Source: Paenibacillus xylaniclasticus
Lineage (GTDB): Bacteria > Bacillota > Bacilli > Paenibacillales > Paenibacillaceae
Direction of reading: 5' to 3'
DNA length: 64,000 nucleotides
Assembly: GCF_004001065.1 (NCBI RefSeq)
Contig: NZ_BIML01000005.1
Coordinates: 343,258-407,257 of the forward strand
Both the position numbers and the translations under genes were made by a program. Shown here in pieces: positions 48,388 through 57,884 of this stretch. The stretch's first letter is position 1; each line of letters starts with the position of its first letter. A model generated the notes under the pieces. That model did not search any database. It saw only the letters and a list, made by a program, of their open reading frames with translations, and had not been told where the DNA came from.

Positions 48388-49062
48388 ATGAATAAACGCA
48401 AACTGATCATACGTATTACCGGCTATATCATCTTCTTGCTTTGCTTGTTCTTCATATTAAGAAGCAGCGGCTACACGGTAGCAGACATCACACCAGAAGC
48501 GATCCGGGAGATCGCACACGACAACACTGCCCTGCTCATGCTGATCATGCTCGTCATTATGACGCTGCAGAACATCTTCACCTTTATTCCGCTTATTCTA
48601 GTCATTACAGCGAATATCACCTTATTCGGCTTCTGGAACGGTTATCTGTATGGCTGTTTATGCAGTGTGATTGGCAGTACGCTAGTCTTCCTGTCAGTTC
48701 GTTTCTTATTTCATGGTCTATTCAAAGACTCACCGAAGCTGCGGCAGCTTCAAGATAAAATCGAGAAGAACGGCTTCACCTTCGTGCTGCTCGGACGCAT
48801 TCTTCCCTTTATGCCGACTAACTTAATTAATATTACATCAGGATTGAGCTCCATCAAGACGCTGCACTTTATCGTTGCGACAACGATTGGCAACTTAATC
48901 TACGGACTTGTCCTATCTTCCGTATCCTTCGGCATCCTATCGGCGTCCGTGCATAACTTTATTTATCTGGTGCTGACTGTCTTCATAGTTCTGGTCATCG
49001 GAGTATTCTATTACTTAAAGAAACGAAAGCTCAAGAAAACAACTGAAGCCGGTACGAAATAG
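48388..49062 (+). CDS. TVP38/TMEM64 (DedA-related) membrane protein
   Basis: A 224-residue protein with five to six helices. The SNARE-associated (VTT) domain shows the pair of re-entrant-type motifs FIPLILVITANITLFGFWNGYLYG and LGRILPFMPTNLINITSGLSSIKTLHFIVATTIGN. Related proteins have been implicated in lipid scrambling or flipping, but the role of this subgroup in bacteria is not settled. ATG 48388 has AAAGGAG ten bases upstream. It is divergent from the exporter operon and ends with a G/C-rich hairpin. Confidence 0.88.
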   Translation: MNKRKLIIRITGYIIFLLCLFFILRSSGYTVADITPEAIREIAHDNTALLMLIMLVIMTLQNIFTFIPLILVITANITLFGFWNGYLYGCLCSVIGSTLVFLSVRFLFHGLFKDSPKLRQLQDKIEKNGFTFVLLGRILPFMPTNLINITSGLSSIKTLHFIVATTIGNLIYGLVLSSVSFGILSASVHNFIYLVLTVFIVLVIGVFYYLKKRKLKKTTEAGTK

Positions 49063-49082
49063 GGCGCCCCGTTAGGGCGCCC
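49062..49082 (+). terminator. Hairpin after the TVP38 gene
   Basis: GGGCGCCC (49062-49069) and a second GGGCGCCC (49075-49082) can pair because the octamer is self-complementary. Loop CGTTA. The T-tract is poor. The unit also reads as an 11-base direct repeat. Confidence 0.5.
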
Positions 49083-49149
49083 CGATTGTCTTCATGTTCA
49101 CTCTAGATTAACACAGCTAACTTCAGCTAAGATGCTCCATCCCCTTAAA

Positions 49150-50031
49150 TCAGTGGATGTCCTTCTTCTTGAAGTTACCGCCCTTCACTTCCGCGACGTC
49201 GTACACCATTACGAAAGCATGTGGGTCAAGCTCATGAATAATCTCTTTCATTTTACTTTCTTCCATTCGGTTAATGACACAAGTAATTTCTTTGAATTGC
49301 TCGTTCGAGTATCCGCCTGACACGAGGTTATACGTAGCACTGCGTCCTAAACGGTTGCGAATCGTCTCGACCATCGCCTCCGGCTGTCTCGTAATGATTT
49401 TGAACGTTTTGGCTCCGCTTAAGCCTTCCTCGACGATATGGATCACCTTCGAGGCGATGAAATAAGCAATACCCGATAGAATTGCCCCTTTGAGACCAAA
49501 TACACTCGAAACGACAATGAATACAAAGGTGTTCAGGAATAGAATAAGATCGCTGGTACCGAAAGGCAATTTGCGGGAGAGCAGTACGGCCAGCATATCG
49601 ATACCGTCTAATGCGCCGCCGTTCCGCAAGGCCAGACCCATACCAAAACCGATAATAATACCGCCCACGACGGTTACCAGCAGCGTATCCCCTTCAATAA
49701 TAGGCGTTAATTCATGCATGACGGCAGTACCGACTGCAAGCGAAGCAATCCCCAGTACAGAATAGATCGCAAAGCTTTTGCCAATCTGCTTGTACCCCAG
49801 GAAGATGAACGGAATATTAAGAACCGCGATAAGAAGTCCCAAAGGCAACCCGATCAGCTTCGAGCCTACGATACTAAGACCCGTCACGCCGCCGTCGGAT
49901 ACACTATTCGGAATTAATACGGCTTCAAGCCCATATGCCGTAATGAACGCCCCAATGACGATCATGAATCCTCTCATAATCCTTCTCAGCATGACAGATT
50001 GTTGTCTTTCTTCCTTCTGTCCCATCTCCAT
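49150..50031 (-). CDS. YitT family membrane protein (DUF161 and DUF2179)
   Basis: A 293-residue protein with five to six N-terminal helices (the YitT/DUF161 region, with GVTGLSIVGSKLIGLPLGLLIAVLNIPF and NGGALDGIDMLAVLLSRKLPFGTSDLILFLN) and a soluble C-terminal DUF2179 domain (KTFKIITRQPEAMVETIRNRLGRSATYNLVSGGYS). The family is common in Firmicutes and its transport substrate is not known. ATG 50031 has GAGG six bases upstream; an ATG four codons earlier is open. It is monocistronic and converges with the TVP38 gene. Confidence 0.9.
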   Translation of the reverse strand: MEMGQKEERQQSVMLRRIMRGFMIVIGAFITAYGLEAVLIPNSVSDGGVTGLSIVGSKLIGLPLGLLIAVLNIPFIFLGYKQIGKSFAIYSVLGIASLAVGTAVMHELTPIIEGDTLLVTVVGGIIIGFGMGLALRNGGALDGIDMLAVLLSRKLPFGTSDLILFLNTFVFIVVSSVFGLKGAILSGIAYFIASKVIHIVEEGLSGAKTFKIITRQPEAMVETIRNRLGRSATYNLVSGGYSNEQFKEITCVINRMEESKMKEIIHELDPHAFVMVYDVAEVKGGNFKKKDIH

Positions 50032-50256
50032 GTTCAGCCTCATTTCGTTAAAAGCATTATGGGTGCGCCCCTCGCTTCTTGCGAAAATCGCTCAAGGATT
50101 GCCTCCCCTACATATAGAATGATACCACTTTCAGGAGCTAGTTGCGAATGAAATGGCAGTAAATCGACTTCTCTATCCAGTTAAGAAATAATCATACCAC
50201 TAGAAGCTATAATTTATATAATTTTCCAACAAAAAATAATGGTCATGCAAATTCCA

Positions 50257-51981
50257 CTACACCTTAAACGTCTGGACTAGCTGCTGCAATTCCTCTGCCA
50301 TTTCACTCAGATGGACGACGGCAGCGGAAATCTCTTCACTTGCCGCATTCTGCTCTTCCAAAGAGGCCGCAATATCGGTGGTATTGTCAGAAGCCTTCTG
50401 CAGAATCTCCGTAATCCGCTCCATCCTGTTTACCGTTTCATGGGAATTGGCATGAACCTGTTCGACAATGGCGGATACCTCTTGAGACTGCGATGAAATT
50501 TCACTTATAGCGTTGGCAATATCTCGAAAGGTCATACCGGATTGCTGCACTTGATACAGCCCTTGCTCTACGACCTTCGTCCCTTGATTCATAGCTAGCG
50601 CAGCCTTATATGAATCCGCTTGAATTTGTCGAATAAGCTCACTAACCCGCTCCGCCGACTGCCCTGACTGGTCCGCCAGCTTCTTCACCTCCGATGCGAC
50701 GACAGCAAAGCCTTTACCTTGTTCTCCAGCGCGGGCAGCTTCTATAGAAGCATTAAGAGCTAATAAATGAGTCTGGCTCGCAATCGCTGTAATCGCAACT
50801 ACGATTTCATCGATTTCCTTCGATTTCACCTCTAAGTTGTTCATGATCCGCGAGGCATTCTCAACTGTGCTTTTCACCAAATTCATATGCTCGATACTCT
50901 CGGATACCACTTGGGTTCCTAGACTTGCATTGCTGCTTACAGCAGATGAGAAATCTGCCATACTTTGAATAGCTTCCGCAACTTGATCCATGCCTCTCGA
51001 AATTTCGAGTACGGCTTCGGTTGAATGAGTCACGCTGGTCGATTGCTCAGCTGCCCCTGCTGCTACCTCCTGAATCGCCATGTTAATTTGTCCGGTCGCT
51101 TGAGTCGACTGCTCTATGCTGGCTGTCAACTGCTCGGACGAGGACGCAACGAGCAAGGAGGACTCCTTAACCCGACTAATGACAGCGCGAAGATCGGCTG
51201 ACATAGTATTCACCGCGGCAAGCAGCATTCCTGTCTCATCCTTACTCTTCACACGCAGCTCCTTAGACGTCAGATCACCGCTTGCCACAACCTGCAGAGC
51301 TTGGGCAGCGTCTCCAATACGTCGAATCAATGGACGGGTGAGCACGAGAAACAGCAAGAACGCAGCAACAAGAATAATAGTTCCTTCAACGGTCAGCCGG
51401 ATCATCATGTCTTTCTTTACTTGTTGAACACGTTCGTCCGCATCAGGAGCACCCACATACCACATTCCGATGACCTTGCCGCTAGAATCATGAATCGGCA
51501 TATACGCAGCCTGATAGGTATTCCCCACAACATCAGCTGTACCTAAATACGTCTTGCCTTGGTGAAGAACCTGCTCAACCACTTTGCTTGACGCTTGCGT
51601 GCCTACTGCACGTTGTCCATTCACAATAATATTAGTTGTAATCCGGGTGTCGCCAAGAAAGATAGTAGCTGTATCCCCATTCGTTAACTGGCCAATAAGG
51701 TCAATGAACTCATAATTATTGTTGATTAATGTCTCCCCTTTGTATAACTGATTCTCTTTGACATGCCAATCCCCCGGATATTGTGCATCGATAATTTCCA
51801 TACCTGTCATCAGGTCTGATTGTGCTTTTTCCAACGCATCCCTTTGGATTACGGTCGTAATATTTGCTGCTTGCTGGTAACCCATCATCGAGAATGAGCC
51901 CATTAAAATAATTAAAATTAAAAGAAATAGCTTCGTACGCATGGATATTGCAGAAAGCCTATCGAATGCTGCATGCTTCAT
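50257..51981 (-). CDS. Methyl-accepting chemotaxis protein with Cache sensor
   Basis: A 574-residue chemoreceptor. TM1 is near residues 16-34, followed by an extracellular single Cache domain ([14 protein letters not shown]...[14 protein letters not shown]...[19 protein letters not shown]), TM2 near 195-215, HAMP, and a long cytoplasmic hairpin. The CheW/CheA-contact tip is [49 protein letters not shown] 51981 has GGAGG nine bases upstream. It senses an unknown small molecule, often a carboxylate in this Cache class. No che genes adjoin. Confidence 0.92.
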   Translation of the reverse strand: MKHAAFDRLSAISMRTKLFLLILIILMGSFSMMGYQQAANITTVIQRDALEKAQSDLMTGMEIIDAQYPGDWHVKENQLYKGETLINNNYEFIDLIGQLTNGDTATIFLGDTRITTNIIVNGQRAVGTQASSKVVEQVLHQGKTYLGTADVVGNTYQAAYMPIHDSSGKVIGMWYVGAPDADERVQQVKKDMMIRLTVEGTIILVAAFLLFLVLTRPLIRRIGDAAQALQVVASGDLTSKELRVKSKDETGMLLAAVNTMSADLRAVISRVKESSLLVASSSEQLTASIEQSTQATGQINMAIQEVAAGAAEQSTSVTHSTEAVLEISRGMDQVAEAIQSMADFSSAVSSNASLGTQVVSESIEHMNLVKSTVENASRIMNNLEVKSKEIDEIVVAITAIASQTHLLALNASIEAARAGEQGKGFAVVASEVKKLADQSGQSAERVSELIRQIQADSYKAALAMNQGTKVVEQGLYQVQQSGMTFRDIANAISEISSQSQEVSAIVEQVHANSHETVNRMERITEILQKASDNTTDIAASLEEQNAASEEISAAVVHLSEMAEELQQLVQTFKV

Positions 51982-52150
51982 CGTTGTTTTCCTCCGCTTT
52001 AACAATACATATTTAAAATATTAGAGTGAAATAATTCCATTCTCTAGGAAAACTATAACAAGAACCAACAATACAATCAGTGATAAAGATCACTGAAATA
52101 TGTGTTGCTCTACAGCATACTCATGACCTATTAATTAATCCTTAAAAAAA

Positions 52151-52176
52151 GAAGCGGCCCATTAAAGGCTCGCTTC
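52151..52176 (-). terminator. Terminator of the MFS gene
   Basis: GAAGCG (52151-52156) with GCC pairs with GGC and CGCTTC (52171-52176); on the minus strand a T run (complement of 52144-52150) follows. It is 74 bases past the MFS stop. Confidence 0.65.
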
Positions 52177-52249
52177 CTTATCTATCATTCTATCCATTCC
52201 AACTGTCTGTCTCGAACGACACGATGATATAGCTGTCGTGCAATCGCAG

Positions 52250-53578
52250 CTACGCCATTTTCTCCGACTTTCCTATTGTCTTGATGTACCACACCACAAT
52301 AGCTAGAGAGAGCAGGCATACGGCGAGCAGAATGCGGTATACATTCTCATACGCTAACCCAAGGGGCATGTCTTTCTCCAAGGCAAGAATCATCCCAATT
52401 ACAGCAACCGATACCGATCCTCCAAAGAATTGAATTAGCTGCGTCAGCCCCATGCCTGAGCCAATCCACTGCTTCGGCAGTATGCGAGTCGTTTCATTAT
52501 TTAATGCAGATAATGTGGCAGAGAACGAAGGCGAGAAACATAAATATCCACACAGAATAATGAGAGGGGAGACCTCAATAGCAAATGAGAATACGGCCAG
52601 CACAACCGCCAGTACAATATGGCCTAGGAGCAGAAATTTAATATTCCCATATTGATCGATCCATTTGCCCACATATCGGGTTAGCAGCGCCGATACTAAC
52701 GCTCCCGGTGCTATAGTTAATCCAATGGCGATCTCCGATTGATCACCCAAATTAGCTAAGGCCAGTGGCATTAGAAATAAATTTCCTAAGTTCAGTATTA
52801 AGATACAGAATCCGACCGTTGTTAGTTTTCGATAATCCCTTTGTAGCAGAAGTTTTGGGTTAATGAAGGTTTCTCTCTTCACTTTCTTCAAATACCAAGC
52901 ATGCAGGACCAGAGAGAGCAGGCTTCCGGAGACCCACAATAGAGAGCGCTGCATGACAGCGATTAATAAGGTCACGACATTTACAATCGTGAAGATCGCT
53001 CCGGGAACGTCGAAACGAAGCGGCTTTGGCTCTTCTTTCGGAAGCAGTCGCATTAATATAGGAAGCACGACAAGAATTAAGCAGGTGACAGCAAACAGCC
53101 CATTAAATCCGAAATATTCACTGAGAACGCCCCCAATAATCGGACCGAACCCAAAAGCCATGGCACTGCCTGTCGAGATCATAGCGATCGCTCGCCCACG
53201 CCGTTCGAAAGGAATGTAACGGCTCGCCATGACTAGGCCTAAGCCTGCCATCGTTCCCGCGCCCGCTGATTGCAGAATGCGTACGGTTAGCAGCAACTCA
53301 AAGCTGTGAGCGAAAATTCCGAATATCGAGGATAAACTTAGGATGGTCAAGCCCGTCAATAACAGCCCTCGCATAGGGATACTGTCTGACAACCGGCTGT
53401 ATATCATCGTCGATAAGGCATAGCCTATGGAATAGCTGGAAATAATCCATGATCCTAAGTCTGCTGTAATATGAAACTCGGTAATGATCCCTGGAATCGA
53501 TACATTAAACATTGTTGTGTTCATCACGATAATAAACACGCCAAACATCCATATTGGCATAACTACTCTGTCGTTCAT
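52250..53578 (-). CDS. MFS transporter, DHA2-like efflux protein
   Basis: A 442-residue membrane protein with about 12-14 helices. It starts PIWMFGVFIIVMNTTMFNVSIPGIITEF, has motif-A-like YSRLSDSIPMRGLLLTG, LQSAGAGTMAGLGLVMASRYIPFERRGRAIAM and the motif-C-like GFGPIIGGVLSEYFGFNGLF. These place it with Bacillus multidrug exporters of the Tet38/QacA region. No regulator adjoins on the same strand, but a NAD(P)-binding protein gene is 66 bases upstream. Substrate unknown. Confidence 0.88.
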   Translation of the reverse strand: MNDRVVMPIWMFGVFIIVMNTTMFNVSIPGIITEFHITADLGSWIISSYSIGYALSTMIYSRLSDSIPMRGLLLTGLTILSLSSIFGIFAHSFELLLTVRILQSAGAGTMAGLGLVMASRYIPFERRGRAIAMISTGSAMAFGFGPIIGGVLSEYFGFNGLFAVTCLILVVLPILMRLLPKEEPKPLRFDVPGAIFTIVNVVTLLIAVMQRSLLWVSGSLLSLVLHAWYLKKVKRETFINPKLLLQRDYRKLTTVGFCILILNLGNLFLMPLALANLGDQSEIAIGLTIAPGALVSALLTRYVGKWIDQYGNIKFLLLGHIVLAVVLAVFSFAIEVSPLIILCGYLCFSPSFSATLSALNNETTRILPKQWIGSGMGLTQLIQFFGGSVSVAVIGMILALEKDMPLGLAYENVYRILLAVCLLSLAIVVWYIKTIGKSEKMA

Positions 53579-53643
53579 GTCTTTGCCCTTCCTGTTATCT
53601 ATGATGTCAGCTTCGTTACCTATAAAGGACAGTAGGTATATGA

Positions 53644-54261
53644 TTAAGTAGCGAGTCCGATCGACGTATGATCATAACGGGGATCTTGTAATGCTTTGAT
53701 AATAAAATGTGCAACATCAGCGCGTGGGATCGACCTGGACTTCTCAGGTACACCTACCGCCGCTTCTCTATACCGTCCTGTAAAGGGGTGATTCGTTAAT
53801 CCCATTGGTCTAACGATTGTATAGTTCAACCCATGCGCTTGAATATAATCTACAGCAGCCCGATGATCGGCTAGAGGATTGCGAAGCATGGCCATGACCA
53901 GCTTTCCGATAGCGCCTGACAATTCTCTATGGACTCCCGCAGACGCGGTGTAGACTATTCTTGTTATATGATGCTCCTGCATGCCATTCACCATGCATTT
54001 CGCCATTTCTTGAAGCTCCGTAGATTTCTTCATCCCTTTGCTTGAACCTAAACATGACACAACAACATCATGACCTGCAATCGCCGCTGTGACCTCCTCT
54101 TGATTGAGCGCATCCCCTTGAATAACGCGCAAATGGCTATGCGATCCTTCAAGCTTTGCAGGATTTCGTACGAATGCCGTTACTTTCAGCCCAGCCTCAA
54201 GCCCCTGCTTCACAACGAATTGGCCTACACCGCCCGTTGCACCAAAAACAATAATTTTCAT
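53644..54261 (-). CDS. NAD(P)-binding, NmrA/atypical SDR family protein
   Basis: A 205-residue Rossmann protein. MKIIVFGATGGVGQFVVKQGL holds the GxxGxxG dinucleotide motif. FVRNPAKL, VIQGDALN and DVVVSCLGSSKGMK are typical of the NAD(P)H-binding_10/YwnB-like group, which lacks the classical YxxxK catalytic site. Members sense the redox state or reduce small carbonyl or quinone compounds. ATG 54261 is chosen; AGGGG lies about ten bases before it and the first 26 residues of the longer frame look non-coding. Confidence 0.88.
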   Translation of the reverse strand: MKIIVFGATGGVGQFVVKQGLEAGLKVTAFVRNPAKLEGSHSHLRVIQGDALNQEEVTAAIAGHDVVVSCLGSSKGMKKSTELQEMAKCMVNGMQEHHITRIVYTASAGVHRELSGAIGKLVMAMLRNPLADHRAAVDYIQAHGLNYTIVRPMGLTNHPFTGRYREAAVGVPEKSRSIPRADVAHFIIKALQDPRYDHTSIGLAT

Positions 54262-54446
54262 CGCCTTATCCCCTCTCTTAATTCGCACACGGAGTATACG
54301 CTGTATCAATTCTAGCATGTCCAGCATAACGATGTGCAATATTAGCCACGGAGACAGGCAGACGAACTGTAAACCAGAGACCCATTCCTACTGCCGCAAG
54401 AATAACCAGAATCACAGTTTATTAGAGCATAGATACTCAAGATCTG

Positions 54447-55238
54447 TTACACGGTTATGCGAACCATATACATCTCATTCGTGACGCGAAGCCCTTGTTC
54501 TGTTGCGTTATCGAAAAATATTCTTTCTATCTCACGCATACTCTCGTTAATGACCATCTCATACACCGACAGCACCTGTCCAAAACAGCACACTCTGACG
54601 ACATCCATAGGCTCAAGTAAATAAGAAACACTTCTAATCATTTCAATGCTCGCCTGCTTGAGCAGCATCCCCCGTTCCAAATTGGCCTTTATTCTATCCA
54701 ATATTGGAGTCCCTTCACTGACCGGTTCGAATAGGTTCGGGAAGAAATATGATAATTCTGGGTACGAATGATCGCCGGGATGGAGACTAACAATGCGCCC
54801 GCCTGGTTTAATAATTCTTCTTAAATCCTGATAAGCAGAAGTCGGACCCTTGCGATTATACGCACAATCAAATTCCTCATCTTCAAACGGAAGGCGATTG
54901 CCCGTGTCGGCAACTACAAAGGAAACATTCGATATCTTATAGTTTCTGCTGGTTTCAATAAAACCACTCGTAATATCGATTCCTACAATTTGCTTGGCTG
55001 CCGAGCTCCAACGAATCGTAAAGTCGCCGTGTCCACAGCCGACATCGAGAACCTTACGGTGAACAACCATTCGAGAGACCTCTTCTTCGAACAATGCCTC
55101 AGCATCCGGCTCCGCCGCTGTGGAATTCCACGGCAGTGAATATCGTCCCGTCAATTGGCCGAGCTGAGCATACCATTCACGAGAATGGGGCGTTAACCAA
55201 TCCTTATGGGTTCTTGGATTTACCAAATTGTTAGCCAA
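54447..55238 (-). CDS. Class I SAM-dependent methyltransferase
   Basis: A 263-residue cytosolic methyltransferase. The SAM-binding motif I is VLDVGCGHGDFTIRW and an acidic post-I residue is in IVGIDIT. FVVADTGNRLPFEDEEFDCAYN spans motifs II-III, and IIKPGGRIVSLHPGDHSYPEL is the typical strand 5 region. It resembles UbiE/methyltransferase 11-type enzymes acting on small molecules. The target is unknown. TTG 55238 is suggested as start because GGGGGGTG precedes it; GTG 55256 is open. It is 161 bases downstream of an AraC gene with a terminator between them. Confidence 0.85.
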   Translation of the reverse strand: MANNLVNPRTHKDWLTPHSREWYAQLGQLTGRYSLPWNSTAAEPDAEALFEEEVSRMVVHRKVLDVGCGHGDFTIRWSSAAKQIVGIDITSGFIETSRNYKISNVSFVVADTGNRLPFEDEEFDCAYNRKGPTSAYQDLRRIIKPGGRIVSLHPGDHSYPELSYFFPNLFEPVSEGTPILDRIKANLERGMLLKQASIEMIRSVSYLLEPMDVVRVCCFGQVLSVYEMVINESMREIERIFFDNATEQGLRVTNEMYMVRITV

Positions 55239-55335
55239 AACAGCACCCCCCGACACACATTTTTCTTACAAGCATTAACAGAATACGGGAAATAAATCCC
55301 ATAGTATAGACTTGAATATACTCTCTATTAAATAA

Positions 55336-55369
55336 CACAAAGCCGCTCCTATATTAGAACGGCCTTGTG
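55336..55369 (-). terminator. Terminator of the AraC/GyrI gene
   Basis: CACAAAGCCG (55336-55345) pairs with CGGCCTTGTG (55360-55369) with one mismatch. On the minus strand TTATTTAATAG follows. It is 30 bases past the AraC stop. Confidence 0.65.
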
Positions 55370-55399
55370 GATCATCTCATATGTTATTCTCAATACCCA

Positions 55400-56296
55400 T
55401 TACGACTTCCGCACCGCGAACCAAAGCTCGACATAGTTGAGTCCATCCTTGGTTCCGGATATTTCAAGTTCAATTCCTTCTGCTTGCTCATAGCCTGCTG
55501 TCGGCAGCCACTCGGTGTAAAAGCGTTTGTACAGCGTTTCTATGACCTCGCCAAACCTTTCCTCCGGATGCGGCTCCGACGGGAAGATCACCCACGTATG
55601 CGCCGGGATCGTCACAGTCGTATATCCATCCGTTCTGCTGCTTTCGTCTTTGAAGGCGAACAGCATATACGGGAACGTATCTGGCCCCGTCTTACGGTAG
55701 CTGCACACCGCATTCACGAGATGCAAATTCTGACTGACGAACGATGGCAATCGACCTGCGGCTTCTTCAAGCCGCTTCACGTCGCCGTTCGCCAGACACT
55801 GCTCCCACAGCTTGGCCGGTGTCTGTGGAGCCTCTCCGCTTCCGTCAACTCGAAATAGACCTTCAATGCCGAACACTTCAAAGCTTTCCTTCGTTTCAAT
55901 CCGATAATTCATCGCTTCTGCCCCCTTAATTGTGATATGAAAGGACAGACGGGGGTAGGCTTTAAGAACGATTCCTTCCTGGCGAGCCATAGCCGGCGTT
56001 ATCCCATGCAATGCATAGAATGCCCGTGCGAACGAGACAGGCGATTCGTAACCGTACTTAAGCGCGACATCAATCACTTTCGCATCCCCATCGTTCTGCA
56101 GCTCCAGAGCCGCAAGTGTCAGACGCCTGCGCCGTATATACTCCGCCAGCGTTACGTCTGTAATAAACGAGAACATCCGTTGGAACTGGTACGACGAACA
56201 ACAGGCCATACGGGCTGCCTCGCCCAGATCGATCTTATCGGCCAGCCTTGCTTCAATATAGTCTACCGCCCGATTCATTCGTTCAAGCCACTCCAT
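55400..56296 (-). CDS. AraC family regulator with GyrI-like effector domain
   Basis: A 298-residue protein. Residues 1-110 form the double AraC helix-turn-helix (YIEARLADKIDLGEAARMACCSSYQFQRMFSFITDVTLAEYIRRRRLTLAALEL and VIDVALKYGYESPVSFARAFYALHGITPAMAR). Residues 130-298 form a GyrI-like/effector-binding domain (MNYRIETKESFEVFGIEG... HTWVIFPSEPHPEERF...YTEWLPTAGYEQAEGIELEIS). Domain order is that of Rob and BmrR-like regulators. Such proteins bind amphiphilic drugs and activate export or degradation genes. Target genes are unknown. A broken relative of the effector domain lies upstream. Confidence 0.9.
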   Translation of the reverse strand: MEWLERMNRAVDYIEARLADKIDLGEAARMACCSSYQFQRMFSFITDVTLAEYIRRRRLTLAALELQNDGDAKVIDVALKYGYESPVSFARAFYALHGITPAMARQEGIVLKAYPRLSFHITIKGAEAMNYRIETKESFEVFGIEGLFRVDGSGEAPQTPAKLWEQCLANGDVKRLEEAAGRLPSFVSQNLHLVNAVCSYRKTGPDTFPYMLFAFKDESSRTDGYTTVTIPAHTWVIFPSEPHPEERFGEVIETLYKRFYTEWLPTAGYEQAEGIELEISGTKDGLNYVELWFAVRKS

Positions 56297-56436
56297 CTAA
56301 GTCCCTCCTTTCATACCCAAGTATAGATGGGCCAGAATTTGGATTCGCAACAATTTGTGCCCGAAAAAGTTACTTCTCTATTACAGCACAAATCTACTCT
56401 AAGAGACAGTTGTCTATATTGTAAGATAATGAGTCC

Positions 56437-56634
56437 AGGTATCCAGATCTCACCCTGTGTATGCCCCGACATTCCATAATACATTTCGAATTGAGGAGCC
56501 TCAACCTGCTCGTATCCGGATGTCGGGAACCACTCAGTATAGATGCGTTCCCATAGTTTTTGTAGATCACATTGCGGCTCTGGGAAAATAGCCCAAGTCA
56601 AAGCCGGGACAGAAAGCGGTGCCCCTTTGTTTTT
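56437..56634 (-). pseudogene. Fragment of a GyrI-like effector domain
   Basis: About 66 codons encode a GyrI-like tail: APLSVPALTWAIFPEPQCDLQKLW, then ERIYTEWFPTSGYEQVEAP and FEMYYGMSGHTQGEIWIP. The corresponding tail of the neighbouring AraC protein is similar (IPAHTWVIFPSEPH, FYTEWLPTAGYEQAEG, LWFAVRK). The N-terminal half and the AraC part are missing, and the last few residues are lost; the frame runs on into non-coding DNA to 56311. It is the remnant of a second regulator, perhaps left by duplication and deletion. Confidence 0.7.
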
Positions 56635-56723
56635 ACCGCGTCTTCTGCTTACAATAAGTGTAGTTTATTTGGTGTATAATTAAGGAAATTTGGCCAGCTG
56701 CGCTTGAGTAAGGAAGGATACCG

Positions 56724-57884
56724 ATGAAGAAAGTTTTTTATTTCATGGATTGGGGGATATTCGGGCTCCGGTCTTATTATTATATTTTGTTGTTATCTCA
56801 TATTTTAATGGAGAATGAATATTCGCCCGTGAGCATTGCTTGGCTTTTAGCGGCCTTTATTATTCCGATTTTATTCTGGTTTCCGCCAATTAGGAAGAGC
56901 AAGGAATGGTTCATCTTACTTGAACTATTGCTGGGAGGGTCCTTTTATTTTATATCGTTCATGCAGTCGGAGCAGCTCGGGAGTGTCGATTATCTCATTC
57001 CAAGCCTTACAATCGGTTACTTACTAACCCGAAAGACGGCCTGGTCAATGCCAGTATTATTATTGCTGCCCTTTACCAGCATGATATTCGGAAAGGTTAC
57101 ATGGATCTTGGCGCTCGGTTCAAGCTCAGATAATATTCTCTTCTCTTTTATCGGAATTTGGGTCAACTACATTGCCAAGGCTTATCATGAGAAAAATAAA
57201 TTAGCCAAAGAAATTGATGAGCAGAATAAATTGTTAACCCAATATGCTGCCGAGATTGAAAGGATGACTCTCCTGGAGGAACGAAATCGTATGTCCAAAG
57301 AGATGCATGACACGTTAGGACATTCTTTTATTTCCCTTATTATGAGCCTCGATGCCGCTATCGCACTTCTAGACAAAAATCCAGATCTAGCAAAAGATAA
57401 ATTGATTCGTATAAGAGGATTGACAGAACAGAACTTAGATAAAATGAGAGACATCGTGCACCAAATGGGAGAGGAAGAGAATTTAAGTTTAGTGGACCAC
57501 GTGGAGCGACTCATTAACAGCTTTCGAGAATACACCGGGACAGCCATTCGATTCACGCTGAACGGAGCAGATCGGGTCCTTCGTTTCGATGTGCAGCAAT
57601 CGATTATTCGGGTGATACAGGAGTCTTTCACGAATGCGCTGAAGCATGGCAAAGCAACGGAAATCGAGCTGGACCTCCACTTCTATCCATCAACCCTGCA
57701 GGTTTCTATTCGTAATAACGGAAGGCCCTTGGGCAAGATTGAGCATGGGTTCGGGCTGACAACGATGAAGAATCGAATTGAGATGCTTGGGGGTACCTTT
57801 TCCATCTCCACCTTAGCGGTCACTGGCGTTGAAGTCAGGTGCGAAATACCACTGAAAGGAGATAAGTCGGATGCCGAAAATTAA
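56724..57884 (+). CDS. Sensor histidine kinase, NarL/DesK type
   Basis: A 386-residue membrane kinase. Four to five helices fill the first 140 residues with no clear extracytoplasmic domain, as in DesK and LiaS. A short coiled segment leads to a HisKA_3 domain with the phospho-accepting His in MSKEMHDTLGHSFISLIMSLD. The HATPase_c domain shows IRVIQESFTNALKHGKA (N box), RNNGRPLGKIEHGFGLTTMKNRI (G boxes). It likely responds to membrane or temperature stress. It overlaps the response regulator gene by 14 bases. Confidence 0.9.
   Translation: MKKVFYFMDWGIFGLRSYYYILLLSHILMENEYSPVSIAWLLAAFIIPILFWFPPIRKSKEWFILLELLLGGSFYFISFMQSEQLGSVDYLIPSLTIGYLLTRKTAWSMPVLLLLPFTSMIFGKVTWILALGSSSDNILFSFIGIWVNYIAKAYHEKNKLAKEIDEQNKLLTQYAAEIERMTLLEERNRMSKEMHDTLGHSFISLIMSLDAAIALLDKNPDLAKDKLIRIRGLTEQNLDKMRDIVHQMGEEENLSLVDHVERLINSFREYTGTAIRFTLNGADRVLRFDVQQSIIRVIQESFTNALKHGKATEIELDLHFYPSTLQVSIRNNGRPLGKIEHGFGLTTMKNRIEMLGGTFSISTLAVTGVEVRCEIPLKGDKSDAEN

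Noticed and set aside
49061..49084. Tandem 11-base direct repeat (AGGGCGCCCCG) as a mobile-element footprint
   Set aside because: The octamer is self-complementary and sits right behind a stop codon, so a hairpin terminator explains it better.
54278..54415. A small minus-strand ORF of 46 codons with a hydrophobic start (VILVILAAVGMGLWF)
   Set aside because: No ribosome binding site, a GTG start only, and overlap with the 5' side of the NAD(P)-binding gene; nothing ties it to a family.
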